Positions 7,315 to 15,858 are shown, counted from the first letter of the stretch. The stretch is DNA of 41,059 nt from Clostridiales bacterium (GCA_022508465.1 JAFLVB010000007.1:1-41059); one strand, 5' to 3'. Notes: generated by a model not told the origin, from the sequence alone. Made by a program: numbers and translations.

Positions 7315-8937
7315 CTATTTTTTGTATCCGTCTTTTAAGCCGACCACAAGGTTGAATACCGGCTTGTCGCTCTTAAGGTCGCGGCAGAAATAGCCTTGAC
7401 GCAAGAACTGATACGACTTGAGTTTGGGAGCATCCTCGAGATATTTTTCTGCCTTAGCCTTTATGACTTTTAGGGAATTGTGGTTCATTCTTTCCGAAAA
7501 GTCCACCTTTTCCTCGCTGTCAAGCAGCAAATAATCGTACATACGCGCCTCTATGTCCACAGCAGATTTTGCATCCACCCAATGGATAACGCCCTTGACC
7601 TTAACTCCGCTATTGTCCTCACCCGATTTGGTGCCCTCGATGATCTCCGCCTTGACAAGCGTAACCTTTCCGCTCTCGTCAGTCTCGTATCCTACCGCGC
7701 GAATTATATACGCGCCCTTGAGCCTTACAGTTCCGTCGGGCACAAGCCTCTTGAACTTGGGCGGAGGTACTACCTCAAAGTCGGATCGTTCTATATACAA
7801 CTCGTTGGAAATCGTTATCTTCCTCGTCTTGCCGTCACCCGCAGTCGGATTGATCTCGAAGTCGAGCTCCTCGCTGTAACTGTCGTCGCGATTGACTATA
7901 ACAAGCTTGATGGGGTCAAGCACCGCCATTGCGCGCTCGGCATTTGTGTTGAGCTCGTCGCGAATGCAGCTTTCGAGTAGCCCTGTCTCTACCTCGCTGT
8001 TCGCCTTGCTCACGCCTATCTTCTCACAAAAATCTATAAGGCTGCTCGGAGTGTAACCTCTGCGTCTAAGCCCTGCGATTGTCGGCATTCTCGGATCGTC
8101 CCAGCCGTCTACCGCGCCGGTGTCCACCAGCTTTTTGAGATAGCGCTTGCTCATTATTGTGCGCTCTATGCTAAGACGGGCAAACTCATACTGATGCGGT
8201 GGGTTTTCAAACTCACACTCGCGCACTATCCAGTCGTAAAGCGGTCTATGGTCCTCAAACTCGAGCGTACAAATGGAGTGAGTTATGCCCTCCACAGCGT
8301 CCTCTATCGGGTGAGCAAAGTCGTACATAGGATAAATGCACCACTTGTTTCCCTGTCTATGATGCTCCTCGTGAAGCACGCGATAGATAACAGGGTCACG
8401 CATATTGATGTTGGGGCTTGCCATGTCTATCTTGGCGCGCAAGATAAGCGCTCCGTCGGGCACAAGTCCGTTCTTCATATCCTCAAAGAGCTTTAGGCTC
8501 TCTTCTATCGGGCGGTTGCGGTTTTTACTTTCCTTGCCCGGCTCGGTGAGCGTACCGCGAGTAAGTCGCACTTCCTCGGCGCTCATATCGTCGACATACG
8601 CCTTGCCCTTTTTGATAAGCAGCACGGCGCACTCGTACATTTTGTCGAAGTAGTCGGAGGCAAAAAGCACTCTTGTCGTATCTGCGCCCAGCCACTTGAC
8701 GTCGTCCACTATCGAGCGCACAAACTCGTCGTCCTCTTTGGCAGGATTGGTGTCGTCAAAACGCAGGTTGAACTGTCCGCCATACTTGACTGCCGTGCCG
8801 TAGTAGTTAAGGCAAATACTCTTTACATGCCCGATATGCAAATATCCGTTGGGCTCGGGCGGAAAGCGGGTAACAATCTTATTGCACCTGCCGCTCGCCA
8901 AATCGTCATTGATAATGTCCTCGATAAAATTACTCAT
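7315..8937 (-). CDS. glnS: Glutaminyl-tRNA synthetase
   Basis: A 540-residue class I synthetase that attaches Gln directly to tRNA-Gln. The HIGH motif is PNGYLHIGH (HIGH at 34-37), the ATP loop is IMSKR (MSK at 263-265), and RFDDTNPAKEDDEFV is typical of GlnRS rather than of bacterial GluRS. The C-terminal half is the two-barrel anticodon domain. Length agrees with bacterial GlnRS (about 550). Many Clostridia instead use GluRS plus GatCAB, so this gene is informative about the lineage. The start is ATG at 8937, with AAAGGAGGTCAA just before it; the 17 extra codons upstream overlap the preceding gene. It sits ten bases after that gene and ten before alaS, inside the metK operon. Confidence 0.95.
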   Translation of the reverse strand: MSNFIEDIINDDLASGRCNKIVTRFPPEPNGYLHIGHVKSICLNYYGTAVKYGGQFNLRFDDTNPAKEDDEFVRSIVDDVKWLGADTTRVLFASDYFDKMYECAVLLIKKGKAYVDDMSAEEVRLTRGTLTEPGKESKNRNRPIEESLKLFEDMKNGLVPDGALILRAKIDMASPNINMRDPVIYRVLHEEHHRQGNKWCIYPMYDFAHPIEDAVEGITHSICTLEFEDHRPLYDWIVRECEFENPPHQYEFARLSIERTIMSKRYLKKLVDTGAVDGWDDPRMPTIAGLRRRGYTPSSLIDFCEKIGVSKANSEVETGLLESCIRDELNTNAERAMAVLDPIKLVIVNRDDSYSEELDFEINPTAGDGKTRKITISNELYIERSDFEVVPPPKFKRLVPDGTVRLKGAYIIRAVGYETDESGKVTLVKAEIIEGTKSGEDNSGVKVKGVIHWVDAKSAVDIEARMYDYLLLDSEEKVDFSERMNHNSLKVIKAKAEKYLEDAPKLKSYQFLRQGYFCRDLKSDKPVFNLVVGLKDGYKK

Positions 8938-8947
8938 TTGACCTCCT

Positions 8948-9319
8948 TTATTGACCGCATATGCTGCCCTTAAAAACAATTTTGTCACTTCGAATATACA
9001 TAAATCCGTCGCTCGCCTCTATAAACCCAAACGGCTTAAAGTACGCTTTGCTTTTCACCCTCACCATTATAGGTAGCTCAAAAAGATTGATAAGGTTTAA
9101 TGTCGAACGCGCGAGCAAGTCGTAATACGGGAATGGTCTGTCCTTGACTATAATCTGCCTTATTTCGACCACTGTCTTGTCTAATCCTATGACCGATGCA
9201 CCGATCTTTTCACCCTCCTCGTCCATTATAAGGACGCGCTCGTCGGGCGTTAAAAAGCCCCCCAGGTCATCAACTATTTGCTTAGCGTCGTCATAGCTAT
9301 ATTCTTTTACCGTAATCAT
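8948..9319 (-). CDS. GNAT-like hypothetical protein
   Basis: A 123-residue cytoplasmic protein. The pattern GEKIGASVIGLDKTVVEIRQIIVK followed by an alpha helix and YFKPFGFIEA near the end recalls the strand-helix order of GNAT acetyltransferases, but the acetyl-CoA motif (Q/RxxGxG/A) is missing. This is therefore a fold-level guess only. Its ATG overlaps the recD2 stop codon (ATGA), so it is translationally coupled to recD2, and it is ten bases from glnS. Its constant linkage inside an operon of translation and repair genes gives no clear function. Confidence 0.7.
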   Translation of the reverse strand: MITVKEYSYDDAKQIVDDLGGFLTPDERVLIMDEEGEKIGASVIGLDKTVVEIRQIIVKDRPFPYYDLLARSTLNLINLFELPIMVRVKSKAYFKPFGFIEASDGFMYIRSDKIVFKGSICGQ

Positions 9320-11520
9320 AACGTATCTCCGTATAATAAATTATTGTCGCCGTACAGCTCTACCAAAAACGACTTCATACCGCTGTACCGCTTGGCAATA
9401 TAATTATTGTCTATCATGCGCTTTAAGTAGTACTCGTCGCCCACAAGCGCCACAAACTTTTTGGCACGCGTGATCGCCGTATACAGCAGATTGCGCGTCA
9501 TTATCATGGGACTGCCGCCCGTTATCGGCATTATAACGCCCACATACTCCGAACCCTGGCTTTTGTGCACCGTCACCGCATATGCAGGCATAAGCTGATT
9601 GCGTACATCCGCGGGATACATTACCGTACGACCGTCGTCTAATAAAACGGTTATCTCGCCCGAGTCGGTCTTGACGTCAATAATGATACCCGTGTCACCA
9701 TTAAACACGCCCTCGCCCGTTTCGTAGTACGGATAGCGGCGCACCCAACTCAGCTGATAATTGTTAGCAATGTGCATTACCTTGTCGCCCACACGGTATA
9801 TTATGTCGCCGAATTGCACCTGTGTGCCCGTCGGATTTATGACCTCTTGCAGCCGTCTATTTAGCGCCAAAGTGCCGGATGCGCCGTTTTTTACCGGGCA
9901 TAGAACTTGTAGCTTTTGCGCCTCCACTCCGAGATATTTGGGAATTCTGCGCGACGCCATGTCCACAACCGTGTCTGCAATTTGCTCGTTACTCTTGACT
10001 TTGATAAAAAAGAAGTCCTTGTCCTTAGAGCTAATGTCAGGCATTTTGCCCTCGTTGACTGCGTGCGCGTTGGCAGCAATCAAACTTTGCTCGGACTGGC
10101 GATAAATGTGCGTGAGCATTACGACGGGAATAAGTCCGCAAGCTATTATGTCGGCAAGCACGTTGCCCGCACCCACGCTGGGCAGCTGATCCTTGTCGCC
10201 TACAAGGATAAGTCTTGTCCCGCTCGCAAGTCGCCTTACAAGCAGATTTAAGAGGAACACGTCCACCATAGACACCTCGTCGACTATAACCGCGCCGCAC
10301 TTGAACGGCGTAACTGCCGACTTGTAGTCGCTTTGTCCTACGTCCTTCATAAGCGCGCGGTGAATGGTAGTAGCGTCACGCCCCGTGCTTTCGGACAGCC
10401 GCTTTGCCGCTCTGCCCGTGGGCGCCATAAGCATGGACGATATGCCCAGCTTTTCGGTAATATCGATAATGCACTTTATTACCGTCGTCTTGCCCGTGCC
10501 CGGTCCGCCCGTTATAACCGAGACTCCGTTTGTAACCGCAGAGCTTACCGCATCTTTCTGCTTTTCGTGCAGCGACACCTTATTTATGCGCTCGAATTCC
10601 GTAATATCGTTTTGTGTGTCGTAACCGATCCTGTCCGCCTCGCTTATAAGCCTTATAAGCCCTGCCGACGCCCCGCGTTCTGCCTGAAATACCGACCTAT
10701 GGTAGATAGCCTCCAGTCCGTCAATGTCCACACGCTTTAGTTTGCCGTCTATAATGAGGCTGTCAATCTCGTTATTTATGCCCCCATCTTCGCATTTAAG
10801 TAGCTGAGCCGCCTTTATAACAAGCTCATCGCGGGGCAAAAACGTATTGCCGTCCTCGCTGCTTACCGCAAGCTCGTGCAGCAGTCCCGCCCTCATTCTG
10901 AACGGGCTGTCTTTAGGCAGTCCCTGCTTGGTAGCAATACGATCTGCGGTAATAAAACCTATGCCGTCGATATCCTCTATCAGCCTGTACGGGTTTTCGG
11001 ACACGATCTTGACTGTGTCGTCGCCGTAAAAGCGATAGATTTTGAGCGCCGTTCCGATTGGTATGTCCTGCGCCTGCAAGTACATAACGGCGTCTTGCAT
11101 CTTTTTGTTTTGAATGTACTCTTCGTGGATAGCCATAGCCTTTGCCGCGGAAATTCCGCGCACCACCGTCAGCCTGTTGGGATAATGCTCGATGACATTA
11201 AGCGTTTCTTTGCCAAAGGCTGCGGCAAGCGCAAGTGCCGTTCTCGGCCCCACTCCTTTTATAATACCGCTGCCGAGGAACCTGACTATTCCGTCAATGG
11301 TATTCGGCGCCAATTTTCTTACATCCGTGACCTTAAACTGTCGCCCAAACTTATGATGCACGACAAAGTCGCCTGTAACCTCGACGTCCTCACCCTCCGA
11401 CACGGGTGGAAAAGTGCCGACGGCAATAACCGGGTCTCCATTGACGTCAAGAACCGTTATTGTGTAGCCGTTTTCCTCGTTTCGGAAACGTATTTCGTCG
11501 ATGTTACCGCTTATTTTCAT
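9316..11520 (-). CDS. recD2: RecD2-type 5'-3' DNA helicase
   Basis: A 734-residue SF1B helicase. The N-terminal region (1-300) contains the OB-like segment and the helix-hairpin-helix repeats ([35 protein letters not shown]) that mark RecD2 and separate it from RecD of RecBCD. The motor shows GGPGTGKTT (338-346, Walker A), VDEVSM (414-418, Walker B), [15 protein letters not shown] (motif III) and [14 protein letters not shown] (motif V). Family members such as Bacillus YrrC and Deinococcus RecD2 act alone in recombination and replication-fork repair. Length is normal. The start ATG overlaps the metK stop codon (ATGA), so it depends on metK transcription. Confidence 0.93.
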   Translation of the reverse strand: MKISGNIDEIRFRNEENGYTITVLDVNGDPVIAVGTFPPVSEGEDVEVTGDFVVHHKFGRQFKVTDVRKLAPNTIDGIVRFLGSGIIKGVGPRTALALAAAFGKETLNVIEHYPNRLTVVRGISAAKAMAIHEEYIQNKKMQDAVMYLQAQDIPIGTALKIYRFYGDDTVKIVSENPYRLIEDIDGIGFITADRIATKQGLPKDSPFRMRAGLLHELAVSSEDGNTFLPRDELVIKAAQLLKCEDGGINNEIDSLIIDGKLKRVDIDGLEAIYHRSVFQAERGASAGLIRLISEADRIGYDTQNDITEFERINKVSLHEKQKDAVSSAVTNGVSVITGGPGTGKTTVIKCIIDITEKLGISSMLMAPTGRAAKRLSESTGRDATTIHRALMKDVGQSDYKSAVTPFKCGAVIVDEVSMVDVFLLNLLVRRLASGTRLILVGDKDQLPSVGAGNVLADIIACGLIPVVMLTHIYRQSEQSLIAANAHAVNEGKMPDISSKDKDFFFIKVKSNEQIADTVVDMASRRIPKYLGVEAQKLQVLCPVKNGASGTLALNRRLQEVINPTGTQVQFGDIIYRVGDKVMHIANNYQLSWVRRYPYYETGEGVFNGDTGIIIDVKTDSGEITVLLDDGRTVMYPADVRNQLMPAYAVTVHKSQGSEYVGVIMPITGGSPMIMTRNLLYTAITRAKKFVALVGDEYYLKRMIDNNYIAKRYSGMKSFLVELYGDNNLLYGDTL

Positions 11521-12692
11521 TTAAGGTACGCTCTTAACTCCTCCGCCTTGTCCGTCTTTTCCCACGGCAAATCTTCCTTACCCAAGTGACCGTAATTGGT
11601 CGTTTTTGCATATATGGGGGCGCGAAGTCCGAGATTTTTGATTATCGAATAAGGTCTAAAGTCAAAGTGTTTGTTGATTATCTCTATAAGCTGCTCGTTA
11701 GTCAATTTGCTTGTGCCGAAGGTGTCTATACACAACGATACCGGCGAAGCCTTGCCTATTGCGTAAGCTATTTGCAGCTGCGCCTTGTCCGCAAGTCCTG
11801 CCGCAACTATATTTTTGCACACATATCTTGCATAATAGGTTGCCGACCTATCTACCTTAGTGGGATCTTTGCCCGAGAAAGCACCGCCACCGTGCGGGCA
11901 CATTCCACCGTAAGTGTCCACTATTATCTTTCTGCCGGTAAGGCCGCTGTCGCCGTGCGGGCCGCCTATAACAAATCTTCCGGTGGGATTAATGAGGAAT
12001 TTGGTCTTGTCGCAGATAAGACTACTGTCCACCGAATGTAAAATAACGTGCTTTATAATATCCTCGCGTAGCTTGGTTAAATCTGCGTCGGGATTGTGCT
12101 GAGCAGACACAACTACGGTGTCCACATATGCAGGCTTGCCGTCAATATAAGCGACCGTAACTTGAGCCTTTCCGTCGGGACGAAGCTCCTTCATAACACC
12201 TGTTTTACGCACCTCGGTGAGCCTCTTTGTCAGTTTATGAGCGAGCGAAATTGGCAGAGGCATAAGTTCCGGCGTCTCGTTACAAGCATAGCCGAACATC
12301 ATACCCTGATCGCCTGCGCCGATACGGTCGGCGGGATCGGACGAATCCTTACTCTCAAGCGCATCGCTTACTCCCATGGAGATATCGGCAGACTGCTCAT
12401 TGATATAAGTAAGCACCGCACAGTTATGATAGTCAAAGCCGAGCGACGAATCGCTGTAACCAATCTCTTTGACCACATTACGAACGACGCGCGGAATATC
12501 CACATACTGTTCGGTGGTGAACTCACCCATTACGAGCACCATGCCCGTACTGCAACAAACTTCGCAAGCCACGCGGGACATAGGGTCGCCCCTAAGTGCT
12601 TCGTCGAGAATACTGTCGGCAATAGCGTCGCAAATTTTATCGGGATGACCTTCGGTCACGCTTTCGCTTGAAAACAATCTGATTTTATCCAT
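11517..12692 (-). CDS. metK: S-adenosylmethionine synthetase
   Basis: A 391-residue cytoplasmic enzyme making SAM from methionine and ATP. The N-terminus [20 protein letters not shown] holds the ATP and magnesium residues. The two family signatures are present: [12 protein letters not shown] (125-136) and [16 protein letters not shown] (268-283). Length is typical. The start is ATG at 12692 with AGGAGGTAACT in front; the longer frame to 12731 lies upstream of the predicted transcript start. It is the first gene of a five-gene operon in which recD2 overlaps it by four bases. No SAM riboswitch fits in the 36-base leader, which holds only a small hairpin touching the ribosome site. Confidence 0.97.
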   Translation of the reverse strand: MDKIRLFSSESVTEGHPDKICDAIADSILDEALRGDPMSRVACEVCCSTGMVLVMGEFTTEQYVDIPRVVRNVVKEIGYSDSSLGFDYHNCAVLTYINEQSADISMGVSDALESKDSSDPADRIGAGDQGMMFGYACNETPELMPLPISLAHKLTKRLTEVRKTGVMKELRPDGKAQVTVAYIDGKPAYVDTVVVSAQHNPDADLTKLREDIIKHVILHSVDSSLICDKTKFLINPTGRFVIGGPHGDSGLTGRKIIVDTYGGMCPHGGGAFSGKDPTKVDRSATYYARYVCKNIVAAGLADKAQLQIAYAIGKASPVSLCIDTFGTSKLTNEQLIEIINKHFDFRPYSIIKNLGLRAPIYAKTTNYGHLGKEDLPWEKTDKAEELRAYLK

Positions 12693-12697
12693 AGTTA

Positions 12698-12720
12698 CCT
12701 CCTGGGTAAAACAATACCCA
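12698..12720 (-). promoter_or_regulatory. Small hairpin abutting the metK ribosome site
   Basis: On the minus strand TGGGTA (12720-12715) pairs with TACCCA (12708-12703) around a six-base loop. The 3' arm runs into AGGAGG (12703-12698). It may modulate translation or stabilise the mRNA 5' end; this is inference. Confidence 0.4.
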
Positions 12721-12734
12721 CTTTTTAACAACTA

Positions 12735-12763
12735 ATTATACAATATCCGACCGTATTAGTCAA
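12735..12763 (-). promoter_or_regulatory. Promoter of the metK operon
   Basis: On the minus strand TTGACT (12763-12758), 17 bases, TATAAT (12740-12735). The predicted +1 is near 12728. It should drive metK, recD2, the GNAT-like gene, glnS and alaS. Confidence 0.88.
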
Positions 12764-12807
12764 GGATTTAATGTCTATTTTTGGTTCATCTACAATACTC
12801 TTTTGAT

Positions 12808-13047
12808 ATGGAAATTGTTTTGTCATTTTTGAGTGGAGCGCTTGCCGCTTGTATACTCGCCTTTGTCTTTTCGTTTAAGCTAAAAGGCTTTATTAGACTA
12901 TTCGTCAACCTACTTGCCGGAGCGGCAGCCCTTGCCGTTTTGTCGATTTGCGGCGTTATGCCGTTTAATGCTATAAACGCTTTTACTATCGGACTATTAG
13001 GCGTGCCCGGACTTTTGGCTGTATTAATTATAGTAACATTTCTTTAA
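12808..13047 (+). CDS. BofA-family small membrane protein
   Basis: A 79-residue protein with two or three hydrophobic helices. The C-terminal pattern PFNAINAFTIGLLGVPGLL and the preceding LKGFIRLFVNLLAGAA match the BofA family, whose founding member inhibits the SpoIVFB protease that activates sigma-K during sporulation. The match suggests a spore-forming ancestor, but BofA-like proteins also occur in non-sporulating Clostridia, so the role is open. The start is ATG at 12808; a TTG at 12781 is in frame but upstream of the likely -10 (TACAAT, 12791-12796). No Shine-Dalgarno site is seen, so the mRNA may have a very short leader. It is divergent to metK. Confidence 0.72.
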   Translation: MEIVLSFLSGALAACILAFVFSFKLKGFIRLFVNLLAGAAALAVLSICGVMPFNAINAFTIGLLGVPGLLAVLIIVTFL

Positions 13048-13070
13048 AGCGCTAAATATACTGCAAACAG

Positions 13071-13099
13071 TTGACATTTGCGCAGAAAAACGCTAAAAT
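13071..13099 (+). promoter_or_regulatory. Promoter of proS
   Basis: TTGACA (13071-13076), 17 bases, TAAAAT (13094-13099). The predicted +1 near 13106 leaves a 19-base leader holding GGAGAGA. It rules out the in-frame upstream start and leaves no room for a T-box. Confidence 0.85.
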
Positions 13100-13124
13100 T
13101 AATCGTCTAACGGAGAGACATATT

Positions 13125-14564
13125 ATGGCTAAGGAAAAAGAATTTGTAAAAGATATTGCAGACATCCACGAGAACTTTCCTCAGTGGTACACCGACGTAG
13201 TGCTCAAAACACAGCTCGCCGACTATGGCCCTGTCAAAGGCACAATGGTTATTCGCCCTTACGGCTATGCTGTTTGGGAGCTTATCCAGAGCGAAATGGA
13301 CAAGCGATTTAAGGAGACGGGGCACGAAAACGCCTACTTCCCCTTGCTTATCCCATACAGCTATCTATTAAAAGAGGCTGAGCACGTCGAAGGTTTTGCG
13401 CCCGAAGTAGCGACTGTCACAAAGGCAGGTCAAACAGATTTGCCCGAGCCGCTCGTTATCCGCCCCACCAGCGAGACGATAATTTGCGAAATGTACTCTA
13501 AGTGGGTGGAGTCGTACCGCGATTTGCCCATGCTTATCAACCAATGGGCAAACGTCGTAAGATGGGAAAAGACAACTCGTCCCTTCCTTAGAACAAGCGA
13601 ATTTTTGTGGCAGGAAGGTCATACTCTCCACGCCACCGCCGAGGAAGCCGAGGAAGAAACCTTAAAAATGTTGCACGTTTACGAGGAATTTGCCCGCAAC
13701 GTGCTCGCTATCCCCATGTTTATGGGCAAAAAGAGCGAAAAGGAAAAGTTTGCAGGCGCGCAAGCGACCTACTCTATCGAGGCGATGATGCAGGACGGCA
13801 AGAGCTTACAGTCGGGCACGACACACTTCTTTGGGACAAACTTCTCTGCCGCTTTCGACATCAAGTTCTTAGACAAAGACGGCAAGCTGAAAAATCCGTA
13901 TCAGACCTCTTGGGGAACATCTACAAGAATGATAGGCGCAATAATAATGACTCACGGCGACAGCCGCGGTCTTTGCCTGCCCCCGCGCGTTGCTCCCATT
14001 CAGGCGGTTATTATCCCTGTCGCAATGCACAAGGACGGCGTACTCGACAAATGCGCCGAGGTTTATGCGTCGCTCAAAAAGGACTTCCGCATTAAGTACG
14101 ACGACAGAGATTACAGCCCGGGCTGGAAGTTCAACGAGTACGAAATGAAGGGTGTGCCCGTGCGTATCGAGATAGGTCCGCGCGACATAGAAAACGGTGT
14201 TGCTACCGTAGCAAGACGAGATATCGATGGCGGAGCTAAAATCCAAGTGCCGTTTGATGAGCTAAGCAGCACTCTTAAAAAGCTACTTGACGAGATACAC
14301 GAAAATATGTATAACAAGGCGCTTGCATTCAGAGACAGCCACGTTAAGACTGTCAGCAATATGGACGAACTTAAAGATGCCGTTGACACCGGCAACTTTG
14401 CGCTCGGTATGTGGTGCGGCGACCGCGAATGCGAGGATAAGATCAAGGAAGCTACCGCAGCTTCTACCCGCAATATGCCGTTTGACCAAACTCCGTGCGG
14501 AGATAAATGCGTATGCTGCGGCAAAAAGGCAACAAAAAAGATTTACTTTGGTAAAGCATATTAA
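13125..14564 (+). CDS. proS: Prolyl-tRNA synthetase, archaeal/eukaryal type
   Basis: A 479-residue class II synthetase for tRNA-Pro. It has RPTSET (113-118), motif 2 RPFLRTSEFLWQEGHT (152-167) and GTSTRMIGAIIMTHGD (motif 3 region). There is no editing insertion between motifs 2 and 3. The extra C-terminal zinc domain (CGDRECEDK ... CGDKCVCCGK, ending YFGKAY) marks the short archaeal/eukaryal-type ProRS found in many Firmicutes, as opposed to the longer E. coli type. Length is normal. The start at 13125 has GGAGAGA (13112-13118) and follows a strong promoter. The gene is monocistronic, ending before a repeat array and a terminator. Confidence 0.95.
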   Translation: MAKEKEFVKDIADIHENFPQWYTDVVLKTQLADYGPVKGTMVIRPYGYAVWELIQSEMDKRFKETGHENAYFPLLIPYSYLLKEAEHVEGFAPEVATVTKAGQTDLPEPLVIRPTSETIICEMYSKWVESYRDLPMLINQWANVVRWEKTTRPFLRTSEFLWQEGHTLHATAEEAEEETLKMLHVYEEFARNVLAIPMFMGKKSEKEKFAGAQATYSIEAMMQDGKSLQSGTTHFFGTNFSAAFDIKFLDKDGKLKNPYQTSWGTSTRMIGAIIMTHGDSRGLCLPPRVAPIQAVIIPVAMHKDGVLDKCAEVYASLKKDFRIKYDDRDYSPGWKFNEYEMKGVPVRIEIGPRDIENGVATVARRDIDGGAKIQVPFDELSSTLKKLLDEIHENMYNKALAFRDSHVKTVSNMDELKDAVDTGNFALGMWCGDRECEDKIKEATAASTRNMPFDQTPCGDKCVCCGKKATKKIYFGKAY

Positions 14565-14571
14565 CCTACTT

Positions 14572-14612
14572 GTTACTTTTTTAGGCAAAAAAGTAACCAA
14601 AAAACTTTTAAC
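14572..14612 (+). repeat. Dispersed repeat family A hairpin
   Basis: GTTACTTTTTT (14572-14582) and AAAAAAGTAAC (14587-14597) form an 11-bp stem with a four-base loop, followed by CAAAAAACTTTTAACC. The unit AAAAAAGTAACCAAAAAACTTTTA occurs again at 14715-14738. Similar copies are found at 29921-29992 and 30876-30927. Confidence 0.7.
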
Positions 14613-14629
14613 CTTTAAAATAGGCTCCT

Positions 14630-14713
14630 CTGTGCAAGGGGAGCTGTCCTTAGCCGAGCGCCTTTGGCGCGAACGCCACGAAGTACGAGCAAAGCGTAGT
14701 GACTGAGGAACTG
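14630..14713. repeat. Dispersed repeat family B, partial copy
   Basis: AGGCTCCTCTGTGCAAGGGG is a short hairpin-like head. It is followed by a body sharing GCGAACGCCACGAAGTACGAGC and GCGTAGTGACTG with the copy at 26145-26177. It lies between the two family A units after proS. Confidence 0.6.
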
Positions 14714-14768
14714 CAAAAAAGTAACCAAAAAACTTTTATACTGAAATTCCGAGTAAGATTAATTATAT

Positions 14769-14796
14769 AAAAAGAGGCTTAAAGCCTCTTTTTGTT
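14769..14796. terminator. Bidirectional terminator between proS and a small XRE gene
   Basis: AAAAAGAGGC (14769-14778) pairs with GCCTCTTTTT (14784-14793) around a five-base loop. A/T runs on both sides allow use in both directions. It ends at the stop codon of the convergent XRE gene. Confidence 0.85.
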
Positions 14797-15011
14797 TACC
14801 TCATTCTATTATCAAGTCCCAAAATATAATTAGCTCTCACATCAAAAAATATTGCCATATCTCTGATTTTAGATATAGTCGGTATACTTCGATTTAATTC
14901 CCATGAACTTATAGTATTTACTGAAACTTTTATAGCCTCTGCAAGTTGCTTTTGCGTCAATCCTCTCTCTTGTCTTAACTCTTTTATTCGTGTTCTTAAA
15001 TTATATTCCAT
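14796..15011 (-). CDS. Small XRE-family regulator
   Basis: A 71-residue single-domain XRE/Cro protein: LRTRIKELRQERGLTQKQLAEA, recognition helix VSVNTISSWELN, ending FFDVRANYILGLDNRMR. It is similar in size and layout to the repressor at 4786-4992. The start is ATG at 15011; AAAGGAG lies 12 bases upstream, slightly far, with an out-of-frame ATG in between. The upstream DNA is very AT-rich and holds a 10-bp inverted repeat around several TATAAT-like boxes, which suggests self-regulation. It is followed by the terminator shared with proS. Its targets are unknown. Confidence 0.85.
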   Translation of the reverse strand: MEYNLRTRIKELRQERGLTQKQLAEAIKVSVNTISSWELNRSIPTISKIRDMAIFFDVRANYILGLDNRMR

Positions 15012-15025
15012 TGTATTGCATTACT

Positions 15026-15070
15026 CCTTTATAATAATTAATAAAATCATTATAACAATAATTATAAAGG
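15026..15070. promoter_or_regulatory. Inverted repeat upstream of the small XRE gene
   Basis: CCTTTATAAT (15026-15035) and ATTATAAAGG (15061-15070) are perfect inverted repeats 25 bp apart, flanking AT-rich promoter-like DNA. They may be operator half-sites or arms that loop. The link to the XRE protein is inference. Confidence 0.45.
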
Positions 15071-15107
15071 AAAACTTAAAAGACGCCCATCGGGCGTAAA
15101 GTTTTTT

Positions 15108-15372
15108 ACCCCCACCACCTGCTACATTTCATTTGCAGGAGCCTCCCCCTATTGCAACTTAATCTGCCTAAATAGCGTTATACAAGGGGGTAGGCCTTTT
15201 TCATTGTTCAGCATTAAAATAGTTACTTTGCGTTAAATTCGGTCGGAGTACATTGTCAATTGCCACTGCACTTATCTTTTGAGAGGCCTACCCCTCCTGT
15301 ACAATTCATTTAGCAGACAAAATTATTACAGGGGGAGGCTCCGCAAAGCGTTAGCGGCGCGGTGGTGGGGGT
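15108..15372. repeat. 265-bp nested inverted-repeat element, family B
   Basis: This gene-free stretch has symmetric arms. ACCCCCACCACC (15108-15119) is the exact inverse of GGTGGTGGGGGT (15361-15372). TTTGCAGGAGCCTCCCCCT (15132-15150) mirrors AGGGGGAGGCTCCGCAAA (15330-15347), and TACAAGGGGGTAGGCCT (15181-15197) mirrors 15284-15301. The centre (about 15200-15265) contains AAATTCGGTCGGAGTACATT, which recurs at 26107-26126. No open reading frame is seen. It could fold into one long hairpin, as a MITE-like mobile element or a structured RNA would. Confidence 0.7.
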
Positions 15373-15381
15373 CGCATATAA

Positions 15382-15408
15382 AAAACCCAAGCGTTAAACT
15401 TGGGTTTT
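15382..15408 (-). terminator. Terminator of the ileS operon
   Basis: On the minus strand AAAACCCAAG (15408-15399) pairs with CTTGGGTTTT (15391-15382), followed by TTATAT. It lies 14 bases after the last zinc-ribbon gene of the operon. Confidence 0.85.
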
Positions 15409-15421
15409 ATGATTGATATAT

Positions 15422-15841
15422 TTATTTCATTGGTGCGAAAACTATCGTTACAAGGCACATTGCTACGCAAACTATTATTGCAACAAGATTAAGCTTGATT
15501 GCCTTTTTGTCGCTCTTATTGATTGCTATCGTCATGCCGATAATAGAGAACACCGCACTTAGCAATGTTGCCGATAGTATTGCAAACACAATACCGAGTA
15601 TTGCTAAGACAACGCTGTTTTTGCCCGTACTTTTTGCTACTATGCGTTCATTATTTGCACCTGTCTTGACCCCGCAATGAACGCAAATGTAAGCATTGGG
15701 ATCGATTTGTTTGCCGCAATGCGTGCAAAATCTCGGATGCTCCTGCTTAACAAGTGGCACCTCATCACTTACGCGCACTCCGCAATGAATACATACATAC
15801 GCATTATCGTCTATTTGATTTCCGCAATTTTTACAATACAT
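15422..15841 (-). CDS. Double zinc-ribbon membrane protein
   Basis: A 139-residue protein with two N-terminal zinc ribbons in tandem (YCKNCGNQI ... VCIHCGVRV, then FCTHCGKQI ... ICVHCGVKT), each with two CxxC pairs. Two membrane helices follow (about 75-103 and 114-135). The first ribbon is nearly identical in layout to that of the protein at 5084. Function is unknown; zinc-ribbon membrane proteins of this kind are common and numerous in Clostridia. The start has AGAGGGTAAAAT upstream. It is 17 bases after the related gene at 15859-16182 and is the last gene before the operon terminator. Confidence 0.85.
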   Translation of the reverse strand: MYCKNCGNQIDDNAYVCIHCGVRVSDEVPLVKQEHPRFCTHCGKQIDPNAYICVHCGVKTGANNERIVAKSTGKNSVVLAILGIVFAILSATLLSAVFSIIGMTIAINKSDKKAIKLNLVAIIVCVAMCLVTIVFAPMK

Positions 15842-15858
15842 ATTTTACCCTCTTTGCA

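Noticed and set aside
12693..12728. SAM riboswitch in front of metK
   Set aside because: The leader is only about 36 bases, too short for the SAM-I aptamer, and no conserved aptamer sequence is seen.
14287..14706. Frame overlapping the end of proS
   Set aside because: It is in another frame of proS and then runs into non-coding repeats; there is no ribosome site.
15108..15372. CRISPR-like array
   Set aside because: The repeats are inverted and nested, not direct and evenly spaced; no cas gene is present in the window.
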